From: Sphingobacterium wenxiniae
GTDB taxonomy: Bacteria; Bacteroidota; Bacteroidia; Sphingobacteriales; Sphingobacteriaceae
DNA length: 64,000 nucleotides
Assembly: GCF_900116225.1 (NCBI RefSeq)
Contig: NZ_FOZZ01000001.1
Location: 62,001 to 126,000 of the forward strand
Direction: 5' to 3'
Shown here piece by piece: positions 1 to 8,031 of this stretch. A program made the translations under genes and the position numbers. The notes beneath the pieces were generated by a model. The model had not been told where the DNA came from and searched no databases. It saw only the letters and a list, made by a program, of their open reading frames with translations. Numbering within the stretch: position 1 is the first letter of the stretch; every line of letters starts with the position of its first letter.

Positions 1-946
1 TATAGAGATCCGGAAGCTGGGCCTTAACCGTAATAGGTGTTAACTTCACCGTACCGTTCCCATCGACAATGTAGACGTATTTTTTATCCATAATTTCGAA
101 AGTCGCTTTTTGAGGGATAATCACACCGTGATGGATGGGTATTGGCATCAATACCGTTCCGGTCTGACCATTTCGGAGCAAATTAGCAGGATTCGCAAAA
201 GTTGCCCGGAAGGCGATGTTTCCTGTTTCGTTATTGAAATCCGCTTCGATAGCTTCCACTTTCCCGATTTCTGAAAAGGTTTCATGATTGGCCAACAACA
301 GCTTCACATTGTTCATATCTTGTTCATCTTCATGCGACTTAAAATCGAGATATTCGCTTTCCGTCACGTTGAAATACACCCACATTTGCTTGTTGTCGGA
401 CAATGAGGTCAGCAATTCCCCCTCATCCACCAGACTTCCAAGTTTGAGTTCCAGATGATCGACATAGCCGTCGTAAGGTGCTACAATTTTAGTAAACTGC
501 AAATGTGTCTTCGCCAGTTCCATTTCTGCTTCTGCCCGTTTGAGTTTTGCTTTTGTGAGCGCCAGTTCGTTTGGCGCGATGATATTTTTTTCAGATAGCG
601 TTTCGGCGTTACGTACTTCTAGCATAGCGGCCTCCACTTCGGCCTCTGCCTTAAGGTATTCGGCTTGATATATCTTTGGCATAATCTGGAACAACAACTG
701 TCCTTTATGAACATACTGTCCTTCATCAACATAGATATGTTCTAAAAATCCGCGTTCCTGCGAACGTATCTCAATATGTCGGATAGCACGTATCTGACTG
801 ACATATTGCTTGGTAATCGTTGTGTCCTTAATCACCGGGGAGGTTACGGAAAAGGTTGTTTCTTCCTCTTTTTCTGTCTCGGTATGGCAGGCGGAAAAGG
901 TCATCAAACCACCTACCATCCATAATGAAAGGGTGTTGTATCTCAT
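1..946 (-). CDS. RND efflux periplasmic adaptor lipoprotein (partial)
   Basis: Membrane fusion (HlyD/AcrA-type) subunit that links an inner-membrane RND pump to an outer-membrane channel. I translated the minus strand by hand: about 315 residues are visible and the C-terminus runs off the left window edge. It starts MRYNTLSLWM, and a lipoprotein signal peptide ends at FSAC (Cys20). A lipoyl-type half (GFLEHIYVDEGQYVHKGQLL, about residues 65-85), an alpha-hairpin rich in Glu/Ala/Lys, the second lipoyl half (IVAPYDGYV) and a beta-barrel segment (RNGQTGTVLMPIPI) follow in the family order. The pump gene should lie outside the window. A small membrane-protein gene 163 bp upstream has a good promoter and probably heads the operon. 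Substrates cannot be predicted. Confidence 0.9.
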   Translation of the reverse strand, partial: MRYNTLSLWMVGGLMTFSACHTETEKEEETTFSVTSPVIKDTTITKQYVSQIRAIRHIEIRSQERGFLEHIYVDEGQYVHKGQLLFQIMPKIYQAEYLKAEAEVEAAMLEVRNAETLSEKNIIAPNELALTKAKLKRAEAEMELAKTHLQFTKIVAPYDGYVDHLELKLGSLVDEGELLTSLSDNKQMWVYFNVTESEYLDFKSHEDEQDMNNVKLLLANHETFSEIGKVEAIEADFNNETGNIAFRATFANPANLLRNGQTGTVLMPIPIHHGVIIPQKATFEIMDKKYVYIVDGNGTVKLTPITVKAQLPDLY

Positions 947-1109
947 GGATTATTTTAATATAGAAATTATTATCACGTTAATTGACGCAAATGGAAATAT
1001 TTGCGAAACAGCAAAATAGACCGACATCCCGGAGCAAGCCTGCTCGTTGCACGTTACCGGAAGTAATGCTATTTACTGTAATGTCGTAAGATTCGAAGTA
1101 GGAATCCTC

Positions 1110-1517
1110 CTAAATTCTAAAATTGGAATAGAGAATATATCTGCAAGAAGAATAAATGGGGTTATTCTCACAGAATCCAGACAAGATTCTGTTCCGTAAA
1201 CATAATTCATAAGCACACAACAAAAAACCAACAACAAGAATCAGCGTGACTTTTGCGTATGATAATTTACCACTTAAATCGATATCACTATCTTGAATAA
1301 TTTCTGATATGTTTTTGTGAAAAAGTGGACTAGAAAGTTTATATACGGTATGCTGTGAAGTGAGATGTTGTTGTGAATGAGGGGCGTGGAGGTGGGTTTC
1401 GGTTGCAGAGGTTGAAATCGATGAAAAACATAGGGCTGTGTACAAGTCCGCACTCCCTATTATCTGTAGCAGGAGTAGCAAGATGAACGCCATATATTTT
1501 TTGAAACGTTTACTCAT
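1110..1517 (-). CDS. Small membrane protein, probable first gene of the RND operon
   Basis: Unrecognised 135-residue protein. ATG at 1517 is preferred over an upstream in-frame TTG because a promoter -7 box lies only 9 bp upstream. It has an N-terminal hydrophobic segment (FILLLLLQIIGSADLYTAL), a His/Gln-rich stretch (HLHAPHSQQH) around residues 40-55 that could bind metal, and a second hydrophobic segment (VTLILVVGFLLCAYELCL) near residue 95. It is co-directional with the RND adaptor 163 bp downstream. The likely topology is two membrane passes with a periplasmic His-rich loop. A role in metal or antiseptic sensing or efflux is only a guess from context. Confidence 0.55.
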   Translation of the reverse strand: MSKRFKKYMAFILLLLLQIIGSADLYTALCFSSISTSATETHLHAPHSQQHLTSQHTVYKLSSPLFHKNISEIIQDSDIDLSGKLSYAKVTLILVVGFLLCAYELCLRNRILSGFCENNPIYSSCRYILYSNFRI

Positions 1518-1526
1518 TCGACGGAG

Positions 1527-1556
1527 CAAAGGTAATAAAAAGTGAAATATTTCAAA
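1527..1556 (-). promoter_or_regulatory. Bacteroidota-type promoter for the RND operon
   Basis: On the minus strand TTTG (1553-1556) is followed after 18 bp by TACCTTTG (1527-1534), matching the TTTG/TAnnTTTG promoter class. The predicted transcript start lies only a few bases before the ATG at 1517, so the mRNA would be nearly leaderless. Confidence 0.6.
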
Positions 1557-1664
1557 ATGCTATATTTGTCGTGTTTGTAAACTTGCTGTTACGTGTCATG
1601 ATTGGGCTATCCCATACTTAGCATCGCACTATATATTACCTACTATTATTGAGACTCAACCCAT

Positions 1665-2579
1665 TTAAAACCCATAGACATTCACCGCTATGCGATAGGT
1701 CTCCACATGGGCATTGACGATATCCTTGATATGCGTAGAATATCCACCTCCCATACTAACCTGTACCGGGATACTGCGTTCGTGACAGTACCTAAACACC
1801 ATCTCATCACGCCTACTGCAACCTTCTGCTGTAAGTTTTAGTTTGCCTAATTTATCGGTCTCCAGCACATCCACACCTGCTTGGTAGAATACAAAATCAG
1901 GCTGAATGGAGGCAAACAGCGTATCGAGATGTTGTTTTAGCAAGGCGAGATAAACTTCATCTGTTATTCCATCTACCAACGGAACATCCAAAAATGAACG
2001 CTCTTTAATAAACGGGAAATTCTTGTCTCCATGCATGGAAAAGGTGAATACAGAAGAGCTATCTTCAAAAATATGGGCGGTACCATTTCCTTGATGTACG
2101 TCCAGATCGATAATCAGTACCCGTTTTGCGATACCTTTCTCCACCAGATAGGCTGCTCCAACAGCTTGGTCATTCAGCAGGCAAAAACCTTCTCCAAAAT
2201 CTCTCCCCGCATGATGTGTACCTCCCGCCGTGTTAAACGCTACACCATTCTCCATTGCATAATGGCAAGCTTGTATCGTTCCATCAACCAGATACAATTC
2301 TCTTTCCACCAAAGATCTTGACAAAGGAAAACCTATACGGCGCACCATCTTTGCATCCAGACTAAGGTCAAGCAAATGTTGAACATATTGTCCATCATGC
2401 GCCAAACAAATCACTTCTTTCATCGCCAGTTTTGGCACAAAGAAGCTATTAGCCTGCACCACACCTTCGCGCATGAGTTGCAAAGGGATAAGTTCATATT
2501 TGAGCATTGGAAAACGATGTCCTTCACGGAGAGGATGGACATAAGCTGGATGATGGGCGATTCGCAACAGGTGTTTCAC
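1665..2579 (-). CDS. Histone-deacetylase-fold (HDAC/AcuC) deacetylase
   Basis: Zn-dependent amidohydrolase of the arginase/deacetylase fold, 304 residues, normal for bacterial single-domain members. Visible: the paired active-site His (GGTHHAG, His122-His123), the zinc ligands in IDLDVHQGNG (Asp160, His162) and QAGVDVLE (Asp237), and the catalytic-Tyr loop MGGGY near residue 278, so all key residues are present. The reading frame starts with GTG. No in-frame ATG occurs between the preceding stop and this codon, and the conserved N-terminal block (HHPAYVHPLREGHRFP) needs this start. It is cytosolic, without a signal peptide. The substrate (acetyl-lysine, acetylpolyamine or another amide) cannot be read from sequence. 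It is divergent from the YceH-like gene across about 100 bp. Confidence 0.9.
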   Translation of the reverse strand: MKHLLRIAHHPAYVHPLREGHRFPMLKYELIPLQLMREGVVQANSFFVPKLAMKEVICLAHDGQYVQHLLDLSLDAKMVRRIGFPLSRSLVERELYLVDGTIQACHYAMENGVAFNTAGGTHHAGRDFGEGFCLLNDQAVGAAYLVEKGIAKRVLIIDLDVHQGNGTAHIFEDSSSVFTFSMHGDKNFPFIKERSFLDVPLVDGITDEVYLALLKQHLDTLFASIQPDFVFYQAGVDVLETDKLGKLKLTAEGCSRRDEMVFRYCHERSIPVQVSMGGGYSTHIKDIVNAHVETYRIAVNVYGF

Positions 2580-2679
2580 TTCCTGCGAAGTTAAGAAAAG
2601 TTCTGCCGAACGAAAACCTATTTCAAAAACCCGTGATTTTTTCTATATTCGGTCAGAATTAACCACAAAGCAAGGAAGA

Positions 2680-3339
2680 ATGGAAGAAAATAACAGTTTA
2701 CCTATTTTAAGTGCTGAAGAACTACGGGTATTGGGCTCTCTATTGGAAAAATCTAAAACCACACCTGAATATTACCCGATGACGTTAAACAGCTTACAAG
2801 CTGCCTGTAACCAAAAGACATCCCGCAAGCCCGTTGTTTCGTACGATGAGAACACCATTATCCAAGCGCTGGACACTTTGAAAAAGCGAGGATTAATTTC
2901 AACAGTAGTTGGTGGCGGTAGCCGTGTAACTAAGTACAAACATAATCTGGCAATACAATACCCACTCATCCCGCAGGATTTGGCAGCTTTATGCCTACTC
3001 ATTCTTCGCGGACCACTCACCGCAGGAGAAATCAACACCAATGCCGGTCGCTTGTTTGATTTTGAAAGTATAGAAGAGGTTCAGGAAGTATTAAACCGTT
3101 TAAGTGAAAATGAACCTCCTTTTGTCCAACAATTAGCGAAACGCCCCGGCCAAAAAGAAGTTCGTTATGTACACCTTCTGGGCGAAGTAAATGAAGAAGA
3201 GGAAAGCTTTTCTACTGATCATGGCAATGGTACTTCCTCAACCAAGGTACAAGAATTAGAAAACCGGGTAGCAAGCTTAGAGGAGCAACTTGCTCAATTG
3301 CGACAGGAATTTGATGGCTTGATGGATCAATTGAGGTAG
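2680..3339 (+). CDS. YceH/DUF480 family winged-helix protein
   Basis: 219 residues matching the DUF480 (YceH) family: LSAEELRVLGSLLEKSKTTP at residues 10-29 and the YYPMTLNSLQAACNQK block are its hallmark. The family fold is two tandem winged helices, here about residues 8-90 and 95-170 (LCLLILRGPLTAGEINTN). A C-terminal coiled coil (VQELENRVASLEEQLAQLRQ) spans residues 188-218. DNA binding is expected from the fold, but the physiological role is unknown. It starts at an ATG and is divergent from the HDAC-like gene. A MITE-like repeat lies 14 bp after the stop and could supply the terminator. Confidence 0.9.
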   Translation: MEENNSLPILSAEELRVLGSLLEKSKTTPEYYPMTLNSLQAACNQKTSRKPVVSYDENTIIQALDTLKKRGLISTVVGGGSRVTKYKHNLAIQYPLIPQDLAALCLLILRGPLTAGEINTNAGRLFDFESIEEVQEVLNRLSENEPPFVQQLAKRPGQKEVRYVHLLGEVNEEEESFSTDHGNGTSSTKVQELENRVASLEEQLAQLRQEFDGLMDQLR

Positions 3340-3352
3340 AAGAAAAAGAGAA

Positions 3353-3493
3353 GAGGATGTCCGAAAAGGTTGTTAATCATTAAAAAAAACGCGTCATTGC
3401 GAGGAAAAATGACGAAGCAATCTGCGTTTTTACCGTCATCAGATTGCTTCGTTCCTCGCAATGACAATGACGGCGGACTTTTCGGACACCCTC
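3353..3493. mobile_element. MITE-like element, 141 bp, terminal inverted repeats
   Basis: The ends are inverted repeats (GAGGATGTCCGAAAAG at 3353-3368 and its complement with one mismatch at 3478-3493). Inside is a second long inverted repeat (GTCATTGCGAGGAAAAATGA / CCTCGCAATGAC), so the element can fold into one long hairpin. It has no coding capacity. Related ends occur at 17135-17223 and 39667-39970. It lies between the convergent yceH-like and nhaC-like genes. Confidence 0.7.
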
Positions 3494-3521
3494 GTCTTAA
3501 TAGCCGAGGCACAGCATGATA

Positions 3522-4844
3522 TTAACTAAGAGCTTTCCGCTTCCTAAACAAGATAAATAATATTGTTGCTAATCCAATAAGGAATGGATAGTAAAGGTAT
3601 TGGATAATATCCAAGGGAGAAATCATGGCTTGCAGATTATCTTGCTGTTCAAAATAAATCTTTGCCGCAGCCAGTGCCGCCAACATCTGTGCACCATAGG
3701 GGATTATCCCTTGTGCAAAACAAGACATCGTATCCAGAATACTTGCAACCCGCTTTGGTTCTAGCTGATTTTTATCAGAAATATCTTTGGCTAAAGGTCC
3801 TACGATAACGATGGCTATCGTATTGTTTGCAATACAAATATCCACAAGCATCGTTAAAAAAGCGATACCCAACTCGGCACCCCGTGCATTTTTAATACGT
3901 TTAGACACTTGGTGCAGCAGAAATTCTATACCGCCATTATATCGAATGATTCCGACAATACCGCCGATAATCAGACAGAGCAAGCTCAACTCAAACATTC
4001 CTGCAAAACCGATGTTGATAGCTTGCAAGGCCTCCAAAAAATTGATGGATCCTGTTCCAAGACCAACCAATGAAGCTGATAAAACACCAATCCCCAAAGT
4101 CCAGATAACATTCACGCCCAACAACGCAATGACGAACACCAATATGTAAGGAATTATTTTCACAAAGCTAGATTCTCCTACCACTATATTGGTTCCTTCC
4201 CCAAAAGACCAAAACCCAAGGCCTACATATAAGCAGAAACAGATAACAGCGACAGGAAAAACAATCCGAAAGTTTACCCGAAACTTATCTCGCATCCCTA
4301 CTCCTTGCGTTCGCGTAGCCGCGATCGTTGTATCGGATATAAAAGACAGATTATCACCAAACATAGCCCCACCAATCACAGCTGCCAACGACAGAGCCAT
4401 CGATCCAGGCAGATTGTCCTCCAGTCCTACGGCAATTGGAGCCAGTGCAACAATAGTACCAACAGAGGTACCCAAAGAAGTTGATATGAAACAAGCGACC
4501 AGAAATAGACTAGCGATAATAAACTGTGGGCTTACATAAGAAAGAGCAAAATTAATAGTCGAGGAAATGCCGCCAATGGCCTTGGATAATTCTCCGAACG
4601 CACCGGCCAGCAAAAAAATAAGAATCATCACCAAGATATTCTCATCGCCAGAACCTTTTGCAAAATGTTTCAATTTTTCAGCAAGAGGCTTTTTAGCTGA
4701 CTGAAAGAGCGCTATAAAAAGACAAAAAACGAATACAACCAATGTAGGAATAGCGTAGAAGTCATTCAGGTATAAAGATCCCGAAAAATAAATGACCACA
4801 AATACAATCAATGGCAATAAAGCCCAAAAATTCCCCTTTTGCAT
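3522..4844 (-). CDS. NhaC-family Na+/H+ antiporter
   Basis: Polytopic inner-membrane protein of 440 residues with about 11-12 hydrophobic segments and NhaC-superfamily features: the loop SLGTSVGTIVALAPIA, the segment IGGAMFGDNLSFISDTTIAA and the C-terminal IPYGAQML. The expected reaction is proton-driven export of Na+ (or, in some relatives, exchange of organic anions or amino acids). ATG at 4844 is chosen; an upstream in-frame TTG would overlap the preceding gene. It starts 2 bp after the stop of the AGCS symporter, so the two are almost certainly co-transcribed. A Na+-coupled importer paired with a Na+ exporter makes sense as a sodium cycle. Confidence 0.87.
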   Translation of the reverse strand: MQKGNFWALLPLIVFVVIYFSGSLYLNDFYAIPTLVVFVFCLFIALFQSAKKPLAEKLKHFAKGSGDENILVMILIFLLAGAFGELSKAIGGISSTINFALSYVSPQFIIASLFLVACFISTSLGTSVGTIVALAPIAVGLEDNLPGSMALSLAAVIGGAMFGDNLSFISDTTIAATRTQGVGMRDKFRVNFRIVFPVAVICFCLYVGLGFWSFGEGTNIVVGESSFVKIIPYILVFVIALLGVNVIWTLGIGVLSASLVGLGTGSINFLEALQAINIGFAGMFELSLLCLIIGGIVGIIRYNGGIEFLLHQVSKRIKNARGAELGIAFLTMLVDICIANNTIAIVIVGPLAKDISDKNQLEPKRVASILDTMSCFAQGIIPYGAQMLAALAAAKIYFEQQDNLQAMISPLDIIQYLYYPFLIGLATILFILFRKRKALS

Positions 4845-4846
4845 TC

Positions 4847-6328
4847 CTACTTTTCCTCCCAAAAATCCGCATTTTTAATTCCCAGTTCTTTAGGGTTAAA
4901 ATCCGGATCCTTAATACCCGCTTTGCGTTTCGTTTTGTAGTCATTCCAGACTTTCAATGCCGTTTTGCTCATCAATAGGATTGCGATTAAGTTAACATAG
5001 GCCATTAAACCAACACCGATATCACCCAAATCCCACGCCAGATTCGCCGTACGAACCGTTCCAAAATATACTGCAAAAAGAAATACTATACGCAAAATCC
5101 AAATAACTCCTTTGGCACTCTTACCTTTAAATATATAGGCAATATTGGTTTCCGCATAGTAATAATAAGCCATGACGGTCGTAAAAGCAAAAAAGAACAA
5201 CGCTATTGCCACAAATTTGTGACCAAATGCTGGGAAATGATCCGCTACTGCTGCTTGCGTGAATCCATCCGCTCCCACTCCAGAAATATGTTCCGTGACA
5301 TAAGTTACAGCATCCCCTTTAGCATCAAAGGTCTCTCCCACATTGTACATACCGGTAAATAAAATCATCAACGCTGTGGCTGTACAGACAAAAAGAGTAT
5401 CGACATATACCGAAAACGCCTGCACCAAACCTTGCTGTGCCGGATGCTTCACCTCTGCTGCTGCGGCTGCATGCGGTGCAGTACCTTGACCAGCTTCATT
5501 GGAGTAAACCCCTCGCTTAACTCCCCAAGCTATGGCCATCCCAACAATACCTCCAAAAGTGGCATCCATACTAAATGCCGAAGTAAAAATAAGTTTGAAT
5601 ACAGCAGGTATCTGCCCAAAATTCAACCCAATAATAACCAATGCCATCAAAATATAAGCCCCGGCCATAAGCGGTACAATATACTCCGCAGCCTGTCCCA
5701 ACCTCTTCACACCTCCGATAATAATAATCGCCAATAATACAATCACAGTAATCCCAACCCAACTAATCGGAAGTTCAAAGCTTCCCAATGTCCAGGTCGT
5801 ATTCTCAATACCAAATGCGTTTGACATCGTACCGCTGATAGCGTTACTCTGAACCCCCGGCAACAGAAAGCCCGTACTTAAAATAGTAATAACGGCAAAG
5901 AGTACCGCGTACCATTTAACACCAAGACCTTTCTCGATATAATACGCAGGGCCACCACGAAACTCACCTCCTCTCACCTGTTTATAAAGTTGTCCCAATG
6001 TAGCTTCAACAAAAGCAGAAGAGGATCCCAAGAAAGCAATAAGCCACATCCAAAATATAGCGCCGGGACCGCCCATAAAAATCGCTGTAGCGACCCCTAC
6101 GATATTACCTGTTCCTACCCGCCCTGAGATAGCCAGAGCAAAGGCTTGAAAAGAGGAAATGCCTTTATCTGATTCTCGCTTTTTAAAGAGTAACTGAACC
6201 ATTTCTTTGATATAGGTCACTTGTAAAAAGCCCGTACGTATAGAAAAATAAAGTCCCGTGAATAAACATAAATAGATAAAGAAATCGCTCCAGACAAAAT
6301 TTGAAATTGTTTTAATTATACTCTCCAT
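4847..6328 (-). CDS. AGCS-family alanine/glycine:Na+ symporter
   Basis: 493-residue integral membrane protein with the Na+:alanine symporter signatures: SIRTGFLQVTYIKEMVQLL after the first membrane helix, GRVGTGNIVGVATAIFMGGP (residues about 70-90), and GAIFWMWLIAFLGSSSAFVE with QLYKQ nearby. Ten or more hydrophobic segments are visible. It imports alanine or glycine with sodium. ATG at 6328 is preferred over an upstream TTG. It is the first gene of a two-gene unit with the NhaC antiporter. The 600 bp upstream consist largely of repeats, so its promoter lies in or near the repeat block. Confidence 0.92.
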   Translation of the reverse strand: MESIIKTISNFVWSDFFIYLCLFTGLYFSIRTGFLQVTYIKEMVQLLFKKRESDKGISSFQAFALAISGRVGTGNIVGVATAIFMGGPGAIFWMWLIAFLGSSSAFVEATLGQLYKQVRGGEFRGGPAYYIEKGLGVKWYAVLFAVITILSTGFLLPGVQSNAISGTMSNAFGIENTTWTLGSFELPISWVGITVIVLLAIIIIGGVKRLGQAAEYIVPLMAGAYILMALVIIGLNFGQIPAVFKLIFTSAFSMDATFGGIVGMAIAWGVKRGVYSNEAGQGTAPHAAAAAEVKHPAQQGLVQAFSVYVDTLFVCTATALMILFTGMYNVGETFDAKGDAVTYVTEHISGVGADGFTQAAVADHFPAFGHKFVAIALFFFAFTTVMAYYYYAETNIAYIFKGKSAKGVIWILRIVFLFAVYFGTVRTANLAWDLGDIGVGLMAYVNLIAILLMSKTALKVWNDYKTKRKAGIKDPDFNPKELGIKNADFWEEK

Positions 6329-6487
6329 AAAGGAATCGTTCAATAATTAGTTTAATTTTTTACTTGGGGGATAAAGAAAGGGTTTTTTGACTAAGATTCC
6401 TAATTTTTTTGATAGAATTGAAGAGTAAACGCATCAAAAATTGTTTTTAAAGGAGAGTTTTCTCTATCCTACACAAAGGAAATACCT

Positions 6488-6655
6488 CCATCTCGTACTC
6501 GTTTGAACAGAGTGGAAACGAGTATGTGGATACTAAATAATGCATCCTCGTTTGAAAACGAGGACGAGAGACGTCTGTTAAAGACGCTATAATTTAAATA
6601 GATCCCTCCTTTGTCGGGATGACAAAAACAACTCAACAGATTCCTAGTTTCACTC
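6488..6655. repeat. 168-bp direct repeat, copy 1
   Basis: About 97% identical (5 differences over 168 bp by eye) to 6761-6928. Each copy contains several short perfect hairpins (ACTCGTTT...AAACGAGT, CCTCGTTTGAAAACGAGG, CGTCTGTTAAAGACG) and the phrase TTTGTCGGGATGACAAA. It is non-coding. The whole 6329-6930 interval holds repeats only; I see no gene in it. Confidence 0.85.
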
Positions 6656-6760
6656 TCTCTTTCAAGTTTTACGAAGTGTAACTTGGAAGGATAATAAAGC
6701 AAGTTTGCAACTTGCTACTCTTATCGTTTCTAAGTTGAAAACTTAGGCTATTTATCCTCC
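6656..6760 (+). repeat. Interspersed repeat, copy A (between the direct repeats)
   Basis: About 100 bp containing GAAGTGTAACTTGGAAGGAT and GCAAGTTTGCAACTTGCTAC, itself partly palindromic. A close copy lies in opposite orientation at 12015-12153 and differs mainly by an extra 30 bp or so. No coding capacity. Confidence 0.75.
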
Positions 6761-6928
6761 CCATCTCGTACTCGTTTGAACAGAGTGGAAACGAGTATGT
6801 GGATGCTAAATAATGCATCCTCGTTTGAAAACGAGGACGAGAGATGTCTGTTAAAGACACTATAATTTAAATAGATCCCTCCTTTGTCGGGATGACAAAG
6901 ACAACGCAACAGATTCCTAGTTTCACTC
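6761..6928. repeat. 168-bp direct repeat, copy 2
   Basis: Second copy of the 6488-6655 unit. It ends 3 bp before the stop codon of the unknown gene at 6931-7302, so the repeat also forms that gene's 3' flank. Confidence 0.85.
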
Positions 6929-6930
6929 CC

Positions 6931-7302
6931 TTAATTATTCAGTTCCCAATTAAAATAATGTGCTGTAGCCCTAAAGTCTTCCTGTAGATATTCGAACTTA
7001 AAATCCACATAATCCGTTCGACAAGCTTCAATATCCGAACAACAAAATCGACGGTTAATCATAAAATGAAGTCGGAAACTACCTTGACCGTTCTCTTCTT
7101 GATACTTTAAAGCGTGTATACGCATTTCATCAATTTCAGGACTACCGTCTTTATCCTGCAACTGGTCAAAGAGGTATTCCTTCAGATTCTGTTTCTGTTC
7201 CTCGCCCATCAATTCCAGTAGAAGTTCCGGTTTCTGCAAAACAGAAGAAAAGAGCATCTTTGGTATAGCGATATTCAATTCAAATGTATTTGGGGTATTC
7301 AT
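6931..7302 (-). CDS. Unknown protein, 123 aa, coupled to upstream gene
   Basis: Not recognised. ATG at 7302 is chosen because it opens the natural N-terminus MNTPNTFELNIAIP and lies 23 bp inside the end of the preceding gene, suggesting translational coupling; an earlier in-frame start would overlap that gene far more. The protein is soluble and acidic with no signal peptide. The C-terminal half is beta-strand-like (GSFRLHFMINRRFCCSDIEA, then DYVDFKFEYLQEDF) and contains an adjacent Cys pair. It shares its operon with the equally unknown 213-residue protein, and the two probably work together. Confidence 0.6.
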   Translation of the reverse strand: MNTPNTFELNIAIPKMLFSSVLQKPELLLELMGEEQKQNLKEYLFDQLQDKDGSPEIDEMRIHALKYQEENGQGSFRLHFMINRRFCCSDIEACRTDYVDFKFEYLQEDFRATAHYFNWELNN

Positions 7303-7921
7303 AGCATAAAATTTTATAGTGATTATTCCAATTTGGGAAGTATTTGTCCAACAACTTTTCCTCTTCATCCTCTGATAAATCCACGTACTGTACCATAGCT
7401 TTAAAAACAGCATAGGCCAACGATTCTAAAGAAAGATTTTTCAACGATTTGCTAAACGTGATTTTTTCGCCTGCTTTAGTGATAATAAATGGGGTACTAT
7501 CATTCTTTCTAAAAAGAATTTCGGGAACCAACACCTGCAACAAATCCTCCCAGCACCCCACCTCCCTGTATATTACATCTTGAAAAAGCGTTGTTTGAAT
7601 CTTTCCAAGAAATACAGGTGATATACTTTTCCGATCTGTAAAACAATAGATTATATTATTTTTAAAATAAGGCTTTCCTTTCCCATACTTTATTTTAAGC
7701 GGCCATTTTTTGTCAAAAAACTCCAAATAGGTTATTGAATTAATCTCGATCTTTTCTTGCTCCTTATCAAGCATTTCCTTAATGAGATAACGCACTTCCT
7801 GCTGGGGAATGTCTGCACCAACAGCCAAAATCTTCTCTTCCTCAGTCCAGCGAACAGTACGCACTTCCCTTTTATCGGAAGCGATAATCTCAATAGCATG
7901 ACCGTTTACATCCCATAGCAT
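7280..7921 (-). CDS. Unknown protein, 213 aa; distant YgjP/DUF45-like layout
   Basis: Soluble protein starting at ATG 7921. No family is certain. The C-terminal part (SLESLAYAVFKAMVQYVDLS, then DEEEKLLDKYFPNWNNHYKI) has the rhythm of the YgjP-like (DUF45) metallopeptidase C-terminus, where a helix with HExxH is followed by a helix ending in a P-D/N-Y/W-K pattern. The HExxH is absent here, so if related it would be a catalytically dead member; this is inference. It is the first gene of a two-gene unit with 6931-7302 and is divergent from the M13 peptidase across 110 bp. Confidence 0.6.
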   Translation of the reverse strand: MLWDVNGHAIEIIASDKREVRTVRWTEEEKILAVGADIPQQEVRYLIKEMLDKEQEKIEINSITYLEFFDKKWPLKIKYGKGKPYFKNNIIYCFTDRKSISPVFLGKIQTTLFQDVIYREVGCWEDLLQVLVPEILFRKNDSTPFIITKAGEKITFSKSLKNLSLESLAYAVFKAMVQYVDLSEDEEEKLLDKYFPNWNNHYKILCYEYPKYI

Positions 7922-7988
7922 AGTTACAAAATAAACAAAAATATACTGTTTTACTATGCAATCGTTACCTTTTTTACGAGCAACTTTT

Positions 7989-8004
7989 CCTATGTTTGCA
8001 TAGG
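7989..8004 (+). promoter_or_regulatory. -7 box within a short palindrome, M13 peptidase promoter
   Basis: TATGTTTG (7991-7998) fits the TAnnTTTG -7 box and is embedded in the inverted repeat CCTATG-TTTG-CATAGG (7989-8004). The peptidase ATG is 34 bp from the end of the box. No clear TTTG -33 element is visible; a T-rich stretch lies at the right distance. Confidence 0.5.
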
Positions 8005-8031
8005 TATTTTAAACACTAAAAACAGTTATAT

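Noticed and set aside
6469..6860. Two minus-strand open frames in the repeat block
   Set aside because: Both lie within the 168-bp repeats and the interspersed repeat, and differ only as the repeats differ.
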